Positions 46,525 through 55,314 are shown, numbered from the stretch's first letter. The stretch: DNA of 64,000 nucleotides from Geitlerinema sp. PCC 7407 (GCF_000317045.1 NC_019703.1:3852934-3916933); one strand, 5' to 3'. Notes: generated from the letters alone by a model not told the origin. Numbers and translations: made by a program.

Positions 46525-47175
46525 GTGTCGTCCTTGCCTGAGTCATCCTACGCCCTCGCCATCCACACCAGCAGCCCGGATCTGGGGCTGGCCCTGAGCG
46601 ATTTTCGGGGGGGCGATCGCCTGCAAACCTGGAGTCTGGGCCGCCAGCTCGCTAACGAGCTCCACGCCTGCCTGGTGGACTTCTTGGCGCCCCAGGGCTG
46701 GTCGGATTTGGCATTTTTGGCGGTGGCGCAGGGGCCGGGGGGCTTCACGGGCACGCGGATCGGCGTGGTGACCGCCCGCACCCTGGCTCAGCAGCTCCAG
46801 GTGCCGCTATTTGCGGTGTCGTCCCTGGAGGCGATCGCCTGGTGCCACGCTTGCGCGAATCCCGCAGACGCCCAGACGGCGATCGCCGTGGAAATGGCGG
46901 CCCAGCGGGGCGAAGTCTTTGGCGCGATTTATCAGCGGGTGGGCGATGAGCTCGTTTGTCAGCTGGCCGACCAGATTTACCAGCCCGAGACGTGGCAGCG
47001 CGTACTGGCCGACTGGCCAACGCCGCACCGACTGGTGCGCGCCGAGGGCGAGCTGGGCGCAACGGCGACGGGCATTTTGGCGATCGCCCATCAGCAGTGG
47101 CGTCGGGGACTGCGGCCCGATTGGTCGGAGGCGCTGCCTTTCTACGGCCAGCACCCCGTCAAAGACGTCGTTTAG
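46525..47175 (+). CDS. tsaB: tRNA threonylcarbamoyladenosine biosynthesis protein TsaB
   Basis: TsaB pairs with TsaD and TsaE to make t6A37 on ANN-decoding tRNAs. The 216-residue product has the short ASKHA-fold pattern: ALAIHTSSPDLGLAL at the start, NELHACLVDFLAPQG, and VAQGPGGFTGTRIGVVTARTLAQ, which is the most diagnostic segment. The start is GTG 46525. The last four bases overlap the convergent permease gene. Confidence 0.93.
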   Translation: MSSLPESSYALAIHTSSPDLGLALSDFRGGDRLQTWSLGRQLANELHACLVDFLAPQGWSDLAFLAVAQGPGGFTGTRIGVVTARTLAQQLQVPLFAVSSLEAIAWCHACANPADAQTAIAVEMAAQRGEVFGAIYQRVGDELVCQLADQIYQPETWQRVLADWPTPHRLVRAEGELGATATGILAIAHQQWRRGLRPDWSEALPFYGQHPVKDVV

Positions 47176-48239
47176 CGCTGGAGGCTGCGGGGATCGAGGG
47201 CGTCCCGCAGGCCGTCTCCCAGCAGGTTAAAGGAAAGCACCGTCACCACGATCAGCACCAGGGGCGGCCAGATCAGCCACGGCTGGAGCACCAAGATCGA
47301 CGCGTTGGTCGCCAGGGAGAGCATGTTGCCCCAAGAGGGGTCCGGCTGCTGGATACCCAAGCCGATCAAGCTGAGCACCGCCTCTGCGGCAATGAATCCC
47401 GGCACCGACAAGGTAGCGGCGATGATCACATAGGTGGCCGTCTGGGGCAGGATGTGGCGCACGATGATGTAGATCGGGGTGCCGCCCAAGGCCCGCGCCG
47501 CCTGGACGTATTCCCGCTCCTTGAGGGAGAGGACCTGGCCCCGCACCACCCGCGCTAGGCCGGTCCAGCTCACAAAGGAAGTGATCACCACGATCATCAA
47601 AAATCGCTGGGCGCTGGTCAGGCCGGGGGGCAGCACCGCCGCCAGCGCCACCAACAGATAAATCGACGGGATGGTCATCAGCACTTCGACCACCCGCATC
47701 AGCAGCGAGTCCGTCACGCCGCCAAAGTAGCCCGAGATGCCGCCGATCAGCAGGCCCAGGGGGAAGGAAATCAAGATCCCCACCAAGCCGATGGTCAGGC
47801 TGATCCGGCCACCGTAGATCAGGCGGCTGAGCTGGTCGCGGGCCTGCTCGTCGGTGCCCAAGACGTTCCACTTGCCGGGGCCGACGGTGCCAAATAGATG
47901 AAGATCCCCCGGGATCAGGCCCAAAAGCTTGTAAGAAGAGCCCTTGACCAGGAGCCGAATGGGAGAAGGCTGGCTGCGATCGACCAGGAGCTCGCGATCG
48001 CCCGTTTCCAGGTCCATCGGCCCCAGGGTCGTGGGGTAAACGTGGGGACCGATGAACTGTCCGGATGTGTTGACCCAGTACACTTCGGTCGGCGGCAGCA
48101 GCGCCCCGTCGAGCTGGGACTCATAGGGGTCGTAGGGCATCACAAACTCTGCCAGCAGCACCATCAGGTACAGCAGCAGCAGAACTGCCGCCCCGATCTG
48201 GGCCAAGGGGTTTTTCTTGAGTTTTTGCCACGCATTCAT
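47172..48239 (-). CDS. ABC transporter permease (DppC/OppC-type)
   Basis: A 355-residue permease of peptide/nickel-type importers. It has an N-terminal span (12-32), a periplasmic stretch of about 100 residues that is longer than in DppC of E. coli, and a core with five further spans. LIYGGRISLTIGLVGILISFPLGLL, the EAA-type loop VRGQVLSLKEREYVQAARALG and GFIAAEAVLSLIGLGIQQPD are characteristic. No partner permease, ATPase or binding protein is adjacent, which is common in cyanobacteria where these genes are scattered. Confidence 0.9.
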   Translation of the reverse strand: MNAWQKLKKNPLAQIGAAVLLLLYLMVLLAEFVMPYDPYESQLDGALLPPTEVYWVNTSGQFIGPHVYPTTLGPMDLETGDRELLVDRSQPSPIRLLVKGSSYKLLGLIPGDLHLFGTVGPGKWNVLGTDEQARDQLSRLIYGGRISLTIGLVGILISFPLGLLIGGISGYFGGVTDSLLMRVVEVLMTIPSIYLLVALAAVLPPGLTSAQRFLMIVVITSFVSWTGLARVVRGQVLSLKEREYVQAARALGGTPIYIIVRHILPQTATYVIIAATLSVPGFIAAEAVLSLIGLGIQQPDPSWGNMLSLATNASILVLQPWLIWPPLVLIVVTVLSFNLLGDGLRDALDPRSLQR

Positions 48240-48307
48240 AGGGCCGCTGCGCTCTCGTTTTTAGGATTCCACCATACCAGAGACCCAGAAGATCGCGATC
48301 GCCCGCC

Positions 48308-49429
48308 CTAGGCCTCGCTCTCTGGCTCAGACGTCGCCGCCGTTTCCACTGTTTCGGTCGCTGCCAGCAGCGGGTTATTAAAAAATGAGCCGGTCTGGGG
48401 CGGCAGGGAGGGATCGGCGACGATCTCTGTAAAGCTCTTGACGACGCCGGTCAGGGGAATCGCCAGGATTACTCCCAGCAGGCCGCCGATCCGGGCTCCG
48501 ATGAGCAGCGCCGTGAAAATCACTACAGGGCTGAGGCCGGTGAGGTTGCCCAGGATCCGGGGCGCGACCAGGTTGTCCTTGACCTGCTGGACGGCGATCG
48601 CCACCCCCAGCACCTGGAGGGCCAGCCACCAGTCAATGAAGGCCACAATGATGCTCACCGAAGCGATCCCTAGGGTCGCCCCAATAAAGGGAATCACCTC
48701 CAGCACCCCGATAAACACCGCAAAGAACAAGAAAAACGGCACCCGCAGCAGCCAAAAGGCCACCGCCAGCACCACCGCCATAAACAGCCCCAGCAGCAGC
48801 TGCCCCGACACAAACCGCTGGAGGTTGCGCTGGAGCGACTCCGTCAGGTGCTTCCGGATCGGCGGCGAAAAGAGGGAAATCAGCCCCTGCCAGAGGCGAT
48901 CGCCATCCAGCAGCATATAAAACGAGATCACCAAAATCAGAATCAGATCGAGCACCCAGTTAAAGGTGCCGACCACCAGCCCGAGGCTCTTGGAGGCGAT
49001 CGCCTGGGCCTGGGTTTGGATCTGGCCCAGCAGCTGCGACCCGACCAGGCGCACATCAAAGGGCAGGTTGTGATCTGCGCTCCAGACCTGAAACCCGCTC
49101 AGCTGCTCCTGAGCAGACTCCAGCAGCACCGGCAGGTTGGCCACCAGCTGGCGGCCCTGACTAAAGACCGGCGGCACCAGGGTCAGGCCCAAGATCACCA
49201 CCAGCAGCCCCGCCCCCAGGTAGACCAGCGTCGCCGCCAGCCCTCGAGACATTAGCCGCTCCAGCCGCGTCACCGCGAAGTTGAGCAAGAAAGCAATCAG
49301 CCCCGCTGTCACCAAAATGCTGATCAGCTCTCCCACGTAGCTGAGGGCATTGAGGGTCGCCCAGCCCGTCAAGAGAATCAGCAGCCAGGTCAGCAGCGAT
49401 CGCTGCAAAGGCGAAAAAAGTTGGCTCAT
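48308..49429 (-). CDS. AI-2E/PerM family transporter
   Basis: A 373-residue membrane protein of the UPF0118 family with about eight spans. It contains the conserved FFAVFIGVLEVIPFIGATLG and LVAPRILGNLTGLSPVVIF, and the terminal LLGVILAIPLTGVVKSF. The family includes a claimed autoinducer-2 exporter and sodium/proton antiporters; substrate not determined here. A C-terminal Thr/Glu-rich tail of about 35 residues is not conserved in the family to my knowledge. Confidence 0.9.
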   Translation of the reverse strand: MSQLFSPLQRSLLTWLLILLTGWATLNALSYVGELISILVTAGLIAFLLNFAVTRLERLMSRGLAATLVYLGAGLLVVILGLTLVPPVFSQGRQLVANLPVLLESAQEQLSGFQVWSADHNLPFDVRLVGSQLLGQIQTQAQAIASKSLGLVVGTFNWVLDLILILVISFYMLLDGDRLWQGLISLFSPPIRKHLTESLQRNLQRFVSGQLLLGLFMAVVLAVAFWLLRVPFFLFFAVFIGVLEVIPFIGATLGIASVSIIVAFIDWWLALQVLGVAIAVQQVKDNLVAPRILGNLTGLSPVVIFTALLIGARIGGLLGVILAIPLTGVVKSFTEIVADPSLPPQTGSFFNNPLLAATETVETAATSEPESEA

Positions 49430-49461
49430 AGCATCCAGTCGAGATCTCCCGAGAGCCTTTC

Positions 49462-50310
49462 CTAGGACAACCCGAAAGCGATCTCGGAGTGCTCCACCTC
49501 AAACACGTTGGAGTGGAGATTCGCCACGATCTGCTTGCCCTGCTGGGTCAACAGCAGGTACTGCACCGCCGTCTTCACGTAGGGAAACACGCCGTGCCAG
49601 TAGAACTTGGGATAGTTCCTGCGCAGATCCTCTGGGTGCCGATAGCCCAAGGCCTTGTTCACCCCGGTCTCCTCAAACTCGTAGAAGAGGGCGCAGATTT
49701 TCTTGAGGTAGCGCGGGTCGCTGAGCTGGCCGATCAAGTCCGAGGCGCGGATCAAGCCGGGATAGTTGACGGTGTCCTGGTGATCTTCGGCGGCGGGCAC
49801 CGGGAAGCGAGTCAGCTCGATGTTGCGCTTGATCAGCTCGGCGTCGATCAGCTTGTGGCCGCCAAAGCGCTCATCGACAAACAGTTTGGCCCGATCGACG
49901 TGGTAGGGCGTCAGGCCCGCGTCTGAGGAGCCGGGAGGCAGGGCAACCATTTCATCGCCTTTGCCGGTGGCGTATTTGCCGTCGTGGTCTTGGCGGCAGA
50001 CGCCTTTGACATAGCCGATGTCGTGGCAGACCAGAGAAATAATGAAGTGCAGCCAGTCTTCGGGCGAGACGCCCCCTTCGCGAATGTGCTTGCCCCGCAA
50101 GATTTCTTGACCCACTAGCGTCACGAGGATGGTGTGCTCGACGTTGTGATAGAGGGCATCGCTGTTGGCAATGTTTTCGAGGGCCATGGAGCCGACCCAA
50201 CCGATGATGTCTTCATATTCGGGCTTCCAGCCCCCGTAGGTGCGTCGGTAGCCGGTTTTGAGTTTGTTGACAAAGTCATCGATGAGCAGTTCAGTCGCGT
50301 TGAAATACAT
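49462..50310 (-). CDS. HD domain metalloprotein (Npun_R2479 family)
   Basis: A 282-residue HD-fold protein, probably a metal-dependent phosphohydrolase. Metal ligands are visible: the first His in YHNVEHTILVTLVG, the HD pair in ISLVCHDIGYVKGVC, and a later conserved Asp in PGLIRASDLIGQLSDPRYL. The family is restricted largely to cyanobacteria, and its name is from memory. It could act on a nucleotide second messenger, but no GGDEF, EAL or other clue is nearby. Confidence 0.85.
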   Translation of the reverse strand: MYFNATELLIDDFVNKLKTGYRRTYGGWKPEYEDIIGWVGSMALENIANSDALYHNVEHTILVTLVGQEILRGKHIREGGVSPEDWLHFIISLVCHDIGYVKGVCRQDHDGKYATGKGDEMVALPPGSSDAGLTPYHVDRAKLFVDERFGGHKLIDAELIKRNIELTRFPVPAAEDHQDTVNYPGLIRASDLIGQLSDPRYLKKICALFYEFEETGVNKALGYRHPEDLRRNYPKFYWHGVFPYVKTAVQYLLLTQQGKQIVANLHSNVFEVEHSEIAFGLS

Positions 50311-50575
50311 GCTTGCTACCCGCCTGTGCGACGAAAAAGGTCAAAAACAAGTGGAGGACAGGGGACGTCAGGGTTTTACCCCCCTCATTTTTACGCATTC
50401 CTGGAGCAATTCTGTTCGTAGGGTTCTTTACTTGCCACTATGAAGCCAAAGAAGGATTGCGGGGGTGATGCTCAGAGAGGAGGCCAGTGATCTGGATCGG
50501 CGCTGGGCGATCGCCCTCTGCCCGCTCGGAGACCTAGGCGCGATCGCCCCTCTCCAAAAGTGCCCGCACTCTGCG

Positions 50576-50581
50576 TATAAT
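50576..50581 (+). promoter_or_regulatory. Probable tRNA-Gly -10 element
   Basis: A perfect TATAAT lies 21 bases upstream of the tRNA 5' end. The -35 region is weak, with no TTGACA-like hexamer at the usual distance. Confidence 0.5.
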
Positions 50582-50602
50582 AAACAGAGCCTTCTAGGCC
50601 GC

Positions 50603-50674
50603 GCGGGTATAGTTCAGTGGTAGAACGTCAGCTTCCCAAGCTGAATGTCGTCGGTTCGAGTCCGATTACCCGCT
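50603..50674 (+). tRNA. tRNA-Gly (anticodon CCC)
   Basis: The acceptor GCGGGTA (50603-50609) pairs with TACCCGC (50667-50673); the D-loop has AGTTCAGTGGTAGAAC; the anticodon arm is TCAGC-TTCCCAA-GCTGA giving CCC; the T arm is GTCGG-TTCGAGT-CCGAT. CCA is not encoded. A long hairpin follows, and its 3' part may have served as an integration site. Confidence 0.95.
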
Positions 50675-50684
50675 TTTCGAGCAA

Positions 50685-50718
50685 AAAGCCCTTGAAATTA
50701 TTGAATTTCAAGGGCTTT
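50685..50718 (+). terminator. tRNA-Gly terminator hairpin
   Basis: AAAGCCCTTGAAATT (50685-50699) pairs over 15 bases with AATTTCAAGGGCTTT (50704-50718), loop ATTG. The right arm ends in TTT but then CACC, so the T-run is short. Confidence 0.65.
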
Positions 50719-50838
50719 CACCTTGTGAGCTGTCACATTAAACCGGTGTCTTTGTTCTTTTTTTAACGATTACTCAGATATATTTAGCCGCTTTTGGGTG
50801 TAATTCGGGTGTAAACAAATGTACTAGCAGACATTGTT

Positions 50839-50957
50839 ATGTACTCCAACTCATCCCCCAAAAAGCTTCCAAAGGCCCTGTTCAAGTCATCAGCTCCAAT
50901 GGGCGTTTGCAGCTTCGCTTTCGCTACAGAAGAGCGTTTGAGCATTTATCACTAATG
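50839..50957 (+). pseudogene. Remnant of a tyrosine-type site-specific integrase, N-terminus only
   Basis: ATG at 50839 begins MYSNSSP; after a shift of frame in the run CCCCCAAAAAG (50855-50863) the sequence reads QKASKGPVQVISSNGRLQLR and then FRYRRAFEHLSL. KGxVQVISSNGRLQLRFxY is what I recall as the arm-binding start of cyanobacterial phage-type integrases. The rest of the gene, including the catalytic R-H-R-Y domain, is absent. It stands 165 bases after tRNA-Gly, the classical integration target. Confidence 0.6.
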
Positions 50958-51106
50958 AAGTCTAGAACCGGCTGCATCGTGTCTTGGTACAGGTTCTATA
51001 TATTTTTTGTTTTCAGGGAACTATTAAGTTATGGCTTCGGCTGTGCAGCGCAAGATTGCTGATTGCCCTGCATGAGGCGATCGCCCACTGTTGTAGAGGT
51101 AGCGTG

Positions 51107-52147
51107 ATGGTCAGCACTCCCGATAAACCCATTCTCGGCAGACTGGAGAAGGTTGATGTTCGCCGGTATTGGGTACGGGAAGACCTGGACTTTACGCCGT
51201 GGCTTGCGGAGCCTGAGAACATTGCGCTCCTGGGCGAGACCATCGGATTTGAGCTGGAAGTCGAGGCCCGAGAGAAGGAAGTGGGGCCGTTTCGGGCCGA
51301 TATCCTTTGCAAAGACACGGCCACAGGGGCCTGGGTCCTGATCGAAAACCAGCTTGAGCGGACTGACCACTGCCACTTGGGCCAGCTTCTCACCTATGCG
51401 GCTGGTCTGCACGCTGTCACGATTGTTTGGGTTGCAGCCCGTTTCACAGAAGAGCACCGCGCCACCCTCGACTGGCTCAACGAAATCACCAACGAAGATT
51501 TCAACTTCTTTGGGCTAGAAATTGAGCTTTGGCAAATTGGAAAATCAGCGATCGCGCCCAAGTTCAATATTGTCTCTAGTCCCAACAACTGGAGTAAAAC
51601 TATCACGGGAGCAGCAAAAAGCATTGAAGCGTCCAACTTGACCAAAGCAAAACAGCTCCAGCTCGAATATTGGACTGCTTTTCAGACCTATGCGCGCACC
51701 CAGGAAACCCGAATCAAGCCAACAAAGCCACTGCCTCAACATTGGATGAATATCGCGATTGGGCGGAGTGGATTTCTCTTGTTGGCGATCGCTTCTACCT
51801 GGAACTCGGAGCAGCAAAGCTTTGATCAGGGTGAAATCCGAGCAGAGCTGGGCATCTCCCAAGGTAGCGCAGAAGATTCCAGGCGCTATTTTGACTTATT
51901 AAAGCAACAGAAAGAGGCGATCGAACTCGCTTTTGGAGAAACTCTAATTTGGGATAGTCAACTGGATCGAAAAGCTTGCCGGATTTTCGTACGCCAATCG
52001 GTTGATATCAGCGATCGCAGTGATTGGGAGCAACAGCATCAGTGGCTGATTGAGAAGCTCGACAGAATGCACAAAGTTTTTTCTCAACGAGTCAAACAAC
52101 TCAGCCTAGAAGCCATGCTTTCTAAGCCAATTGACTCTGAGTTGTGA
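51107..52147 (+). CDS. DUF4268 protein with PD-(D/E)xK nuclease-like N-terminus
   Basis: A 346-residue protein. The N-terminal half has the arrangement of a PD-(D/E)xK nuclease: FRADILCKD with Asp65, then WVLIENQLERTDHCHLGQLL with Glu80 and Gln82, a form (ExQ) seen in some nucleases of defence and repair genes. The C-terminal half (about 200-330) matches my recollection of DUF4268, with YWTAFQTYARTQ and LDRKACRIFV. ATG 51107 has GAGGT six bases upstream; an open frame to 50984 adds an unlikely leader. Family function is unknown. The gene contains a few HIP1 sites, so it is not very recent in this lineage. Confidence 0.8.
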   Translation: MVSTPDKPILGRLEKVDVRRYWVREDLDFTPWLAEPENIALLGETIGFELEVEAREKEVGPFRADILCKDTATGAWVLIENQLERTDHCHLGQLLTYAAGLHAVTIVWVAARFTEEHRATLDWLNEITNEDFNFFGLEIELWQIGKSAIAPKFNIVSSPNNWSKTITGAAKSIEASNLTKAKQLQLEYWTAFQTYARTQETRIKPTKPLPQHWMNIAIGRSGFLLLAIASTWNSEQQSFDQGEIRAELGISQGSAEDSRRYFDLLKQQKEAIELAFGETLIWDSQLDRKACRIFVRQSVDISDRSDWEQQHQWLIEKLDRMHKVFSQRVKQLSLEAMLSKPIDSEL

Positions 52148-52220
52148 GCTCAGCGCGTAAATCTCACTATCTAAGCTCAACGATTTCCACCTTTTCCATA
52201 TTTATTGCGAGGCAACCTAC

Positions 52221-53348
52221 ATGGCAGCAATTGATGTAACGTTTGACATCCCCGCCAAGATCGCCGAAGGACTAGCCGATCAAACGCTCTTTCGCAATGG
52301 AGGGGTCATTCAGGATAGCTCTGGACGAGTAGTGATGTGGTTGAGAGAACTTTCTTCAAATGGCCAAGCCGTAGAAGGGATCGTACCTGCCGGTGGAACC
52401 TCTAGCGCAATGTCACTGGTTGGGGTCGGCAGCATGTTGACCCTCGGCGTTTCAGTCCTTGGGTTTGGGGTACTGTACAGCAAAGTCAAAGAGCTAGAAA
52501 GCCAGATTCAAGGGGTGAAAGAGCTCCTAGAAACGATTGACCAGAAGATTGATATGAGCTTCTATGCGAATTTCCGCGCAGCGCTGGATCTAGCACGCAA
52601 CGCTTTCACCATGAGCGATCAAAACAATCGTCACAATAGCGCGCTACAAGCAATCAATCGCTTTCTTGAAGCCGAACACATCTACACCGATCTCTTGAAG
52701 AAAGAGCTAGAAACTAAGGGTTTGTTGTGTAACAAGTATCTATTGACTCTATGTTTTGCCTATCTCGCTGAGATTCGATGCTATCTAGAGCTTGGAGAAA
52801 GCGACACGGCATTAAGACGATTCCAAGAAGCAAATAGCGAAATACAAAAATATATAGAGCAATACATTGAGGTACTTCTCACCAAAAATCCTGCCATCTA
52901 TCTTCACCCTAAGCTAAAAGATTCGATCAACCTGTCAAGATTGACCGGGGTTTTCCAATGCTTTGACAGTGGCTTGAATGAAGGTGGTGTTTTTGAGGTA
53001 CTTCGGGACGATTTATTTCAGGCCGGGAACAACTACGAAAAATGGATGGGAGAGCTACCCCCAGCTGTTATTGCTCCGTGGAAGGTGAAGAAAGGATTCT
53101 GGGGTATTCCCGATGAGGGTAAGCAAGCCATCTTTGAACGTTTGCCTCAAGTTGTGGATGAGATGGAAAGCGCGATCGAAACTAGCCATCGGTTTGGGGC
53201 CTATGCTTATGAACTGAATTTGCTGATCAAGGCCAAAGTCTCGATGAAGCAATGGGAAAACCTCAAACCTAAGCAGCTTCCTGTTGAACAGGCAAATTTC
53301 ATCTACATCGTGCCGCCCAATCCGGTCATGCTAGAGAGCGCTGTGTAA
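52221..53348 (+). CDS. Membrane-anchored coiled-coil protein of unknown function
   Basis: A 375-residue protein that I do not recognise. Residues 1-60 are soluble, 63-85 form a Gly/Val/Leu-rich membrane span (VGVGSMLTLGVSVLGFGVLY), 87-112 a coiled coil (KVKELESQIQGVKELLETID), and the rest is mainly helical with a TPR-like feel (LLTLCFAYLAEIRCYLELGE). It has lower GC than the surroundings and no full HIP1 site, unlike almost every other gene here. It starts 74 bases after the DUF4268 gene with GAGGCAACCTAC upstream, on the same strand, so the two are likely cotranscribed. Confidence 0.72.
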   Translation: MAAIDVTFDIPAKIAEGLADQTLFRNGGVIQDSSGRVVMWLRELSSNGQAVEGIVPAGGTSSAMSLVGVGSMLTLGVSVLGFGVLYSKVKELESQIQGVKELLETIDQKIDMSFYANFRAALDLARNAFTMSDQNNRHNSALQAINRFLEAEHIYTDLLKKELETKGLLCNKYLLTLCFAYLAEIRCYLELGESDTALRRFQEANSEIQKYIEQYIEVLLTKNPAIYLHPKLKDSINLSRLTGVFQCFDSGLNEGGVFEVLRDDLFQAGNNYEKWMGELPPAVIAPWKVKKGFWGIPDEGKQAIFERLPQVVDEMESAIETSHRFGAYAYELNLLIKAKVSMKQWENLKPKQLPVEQANFIYIVPPNPVMLESAV

Positions 53349-53353
53349 CAGCA

Positions 53354-53992
53354 ATGCCTGATGGCAGGGTCATGCGCAAGGAGTTGCGGGACGTGGTTGG
53401 GAAGCAGGCGGGCTGGGTGTGGTTGGGGGGCGGGGCGATCGCGCTGTTGCCGAGCTTGGGGGCGATCGCCCTGTGCCCGGGGGCGCGGGGGTGGACCCTG
53501 GGCCTGAGCATCCTCAGCGGTCTGCTGCTGGCAGTGGGGATGATTGCGCCCAGTTTGCTGTGGCTGCGGCAGTTTCGGCCCCAGTGGTTTTCGCGGCGGG
53601 GCTGCACCCTCGGGGCGTGGGTAGCAGGATTTTTGCTGGTGCCCCAGGCGCTGGGGCTGGTGGCGGGGGCGGCGCTGGCCGTGCACTATGGCGACGCGTT
53701 TCAGGGGGCGATCGCCCTTTCGGATGGGCTCTCGGCAGGGGCGATCGCGCTCCAGATCGGACTGACTGGCCTCGGGGCGATCGCCAGCGGCAGCCTCTGG
53801 GGAACGCTTTGGTTTCTGTGGCTGTTCCAGGGCTTCCAGGCGGTGACGCTGCCCGGACTGGCAGAGATGCCCAGCTCAGCCGAGATCTGGTGGATTGGGG
53901 GTTTCTTGGGGCTGGCAGTGCTGGGGGCGATCGCGGGCGGCATCCTCAGCGAGGAGCTTTCGAGCCTGCTGGTGGAGCGCTGGCTCTCTTGA
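53354..53992 (+). CDS. Integral membrane protein of unknown function
   Basis: A 212-residue protein with five or six hydrophobic segments rich in Ala, Gly and Leu, several built on the peptide GAIA encoded by HIP1 octamers. No family recognised. The start is either ATG 53354 or 53372; neither has a clear ribosome site. GC content returns to the chromosomal level here, which marks the right side of the tRNA-linked cassette. Confidence 0.6.
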   Translation: MPDGRVMRKELRDVVGKQAGWVWLGGGAIALLPSLGAIALCPGARGWTLGLSILSGLLLAVGMIAPSLLWLRQFRPQWFSRRGCTLGAWVAGFLLVPQALGLVAGAALAVHYGDAFQGAIALSDGLSAGAIALQIGLTGLGAIASGSLWGTLWFLWLFQGFQAVTLPGLAEMPSSAEIWWIGGFLGLAVLGAIAGGILSEELSSLLVERWLS

Positions 53993-54065
53993 TCGCGGAA
54001 AGGCTCAGGGCCACGCTGTTTTCCACAAAAGCGCGATCGCCTTTTTGAGCCACTGGAAAGCCGCC

Positions 54066-54743
54066 ATGAATTTCGAGTTTGATCACTTATTTGTGTTTAC
54101 CGAACCGGGAGCCCCAGCTCTCGAAGCGTTGCTAGAGCTGGGCTTGCGCGAAGGCAGCCCCAACGTGCATCCCGGCCAAGGCACCGCCAACCGGCGCATT
54201 TTCTTTCACAACGGCATGCTGGAATTCTTGTGGGTCCACGATGCCGCCGAGGTCCAGAGCGACGTGATTGCCCCGACAAAGCTCTGGGAGCGATCGCGCC
54301 CTGGAGTGACCGGCTTTTCGCCCTTTGGCCTCAGTCTGCGCTGGCGCGAGGGCCTCGCGGGCGATGCTCGTCTGCCCTTTGCTACCTGGCCCTATCGCCC
54401 GCCCTACCTGCCGCCGACCATGGCCGCGATCGAGATGGCGGCTGAGACCTTCGACGACGAGCCGCTGGTGTTTCTGATTCCCTTCGGTCAGCGCCCCGAC
54501 ACTGCGATCGGCGATCGCCGCCAGCCCCTCGATCACCCCAGCGGCTGGCAAAATATTACTGCTCTGCGGCTCACTCTGACGGGCGATCGCCCCCTCTCTC
54601 CCACCCTGGCCGCCCTGCAAGCCGCTGGCATCGCGACCTTTCAGCGAGGCCCCGCTCCCCTGGCCGAAATCGAGATCGACGGCGGACGCCAGGGCCAGCG
54701 CCTCGATCTGCGGCCCAGTTTGCCGCTGTGCCTGTCCTGGTAA
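54066..54743 (+). CDS. VOC/glyoxalase-like domain protein
   Basis: A 225-residue protein starting MNFEFDHLFVFTEPGAP, which has the H-x-F-V-F start of vicinal-oxygen-chelate fold proteins. GLREGSPNVHPGQGTANRRIFFHNGMLEFLWVHD fits a glyoxalase-like module: metal ligands could be His8 and Glu in MLEFLWV. The C-terminal half is divergent. Substrate unknown. The frame is open upstream to 53895, but ATG 54066 gives the family start. Confidence 0.75.
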   Translation: MNFEFDHLFVFTEPGAPALEALLELGLREGSPNVHPGQGTANRRIFFHNGMLEFLWVHDAAEVQSDVIAPTKLWERSRPGVTGFSPFGLSLRWREGLAGDARLPFATWPYRPPYLPPTMAAIEMAAETFDDEPLVFLIPFGQRPDTAIGDRRQPLDHPSGWQNITALRLTLTGDRPLSPTLAALQAAGIATFQRGPAPLAEIEIDGGRQGQRLDLRPSLPLCLSW

Positions 54744-54753
54744 AGCGTTGGGG

Positions 54754-55314
54754 TCACGAATCGAGGGAGCGGAGCACCCGACAGGGGTTACCCACCGCCA
54801 CCACATTGGCGGGAATATCTTTGGTGACCACGCTGCCCGCGCCGATCGTCGTGTTGTCCCCGATGGTCACGCCGGGACACACAATCACGCCGCCGCCAAT
54901 CCAGCTATTTTGGCCGATGCGAATGGGGGCGGCCAGCTCCGGCCCGGCCAGCCGCGCCGCGACGTCCACAGGGTGATAGGCCGTGTAAATCTGCACCGAG
55001 GGGCCAAATTTGGCATTGTCGCCGATGTGCACCGTGTTGCAGTCCAGGACGGTGCAGTTGAAATTTAGATACACGCCGCGCCCCAAAAAGAGGTTGCTCC
55101 CGTAGTCGCAGTAAAAGGGCGGCTCGATCCAGGCCTGCTCTCCCACCGCTCCCAGCAGCTGTTTTAGGATCTCGGCTCGCTGGGACAGCTCCGCCTGGGA
55201 GGTCTGGTTGTACTGGCGCAGCAGATCCCGGGCCGAGGCCCGCGCCTGCACGAGCTCCGGATCGGAGGCGAGGTATAGCTCTCCGGCCAGCATTTTTTCC
55301 CGTTCGGTGGTCAT
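54754..55314 (-). CDS. Sugar O-acetyltransferase (LacA/Maa/NodL-like)
   Basis: A 186-residue trimeric left-handed beta-helix acetyltransferase that acetylates sugars with acetyl-CoA. It begins MTTEREKMLAGELYLASDPEL, followed by YCDYGSNLFLGRGVYLNFNC, the catalytic His in YTAYHPVD, the hexapeptide repeats IRIGQNSWIGGGVIVCPG and VTIGDNTTIGAGSVVTKD, and the typical ending NPCRVLR. ATG 55314 is preferred over an upstream start at 55392. It converges with the VOC gene, 10 bases between stops. Confidence 0.93.
   Translation of the reverse strand: MTTEREKMLAGELYLASDPELVQARASARDLLRQYNQTSQAELSQRAEILKQLLGAVGEQAWIEPPFYCDYGSNLFLGRGVYLNFNCTVLDCNTVHIGDNAKFGPSVQIYTAYHPVDVAARLAGPELAAPIRIGQNSWIGGGVIVCPGVTIGDNTTIGAGSVVTKDIPANVVAVGNPCRVLRSLDS

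Larger units (their letters stand above)
50675..51106. other. Spacer after tRNA-Gly with integrase debris
   Basis: Contains the terminator hairpin (50685-50718), an AT-rich stretch with two GGGTGTAA motifs (GGGTGTAATTCGGGTGTAAA), a frameshifted integrase N-terminus (50839-50957) and a leader for the DUF4268 gene. CCGCTTTT occurs at the end of the tRNA and again near 50793, a possible trace of an attachment core. Confidence 0.45.
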
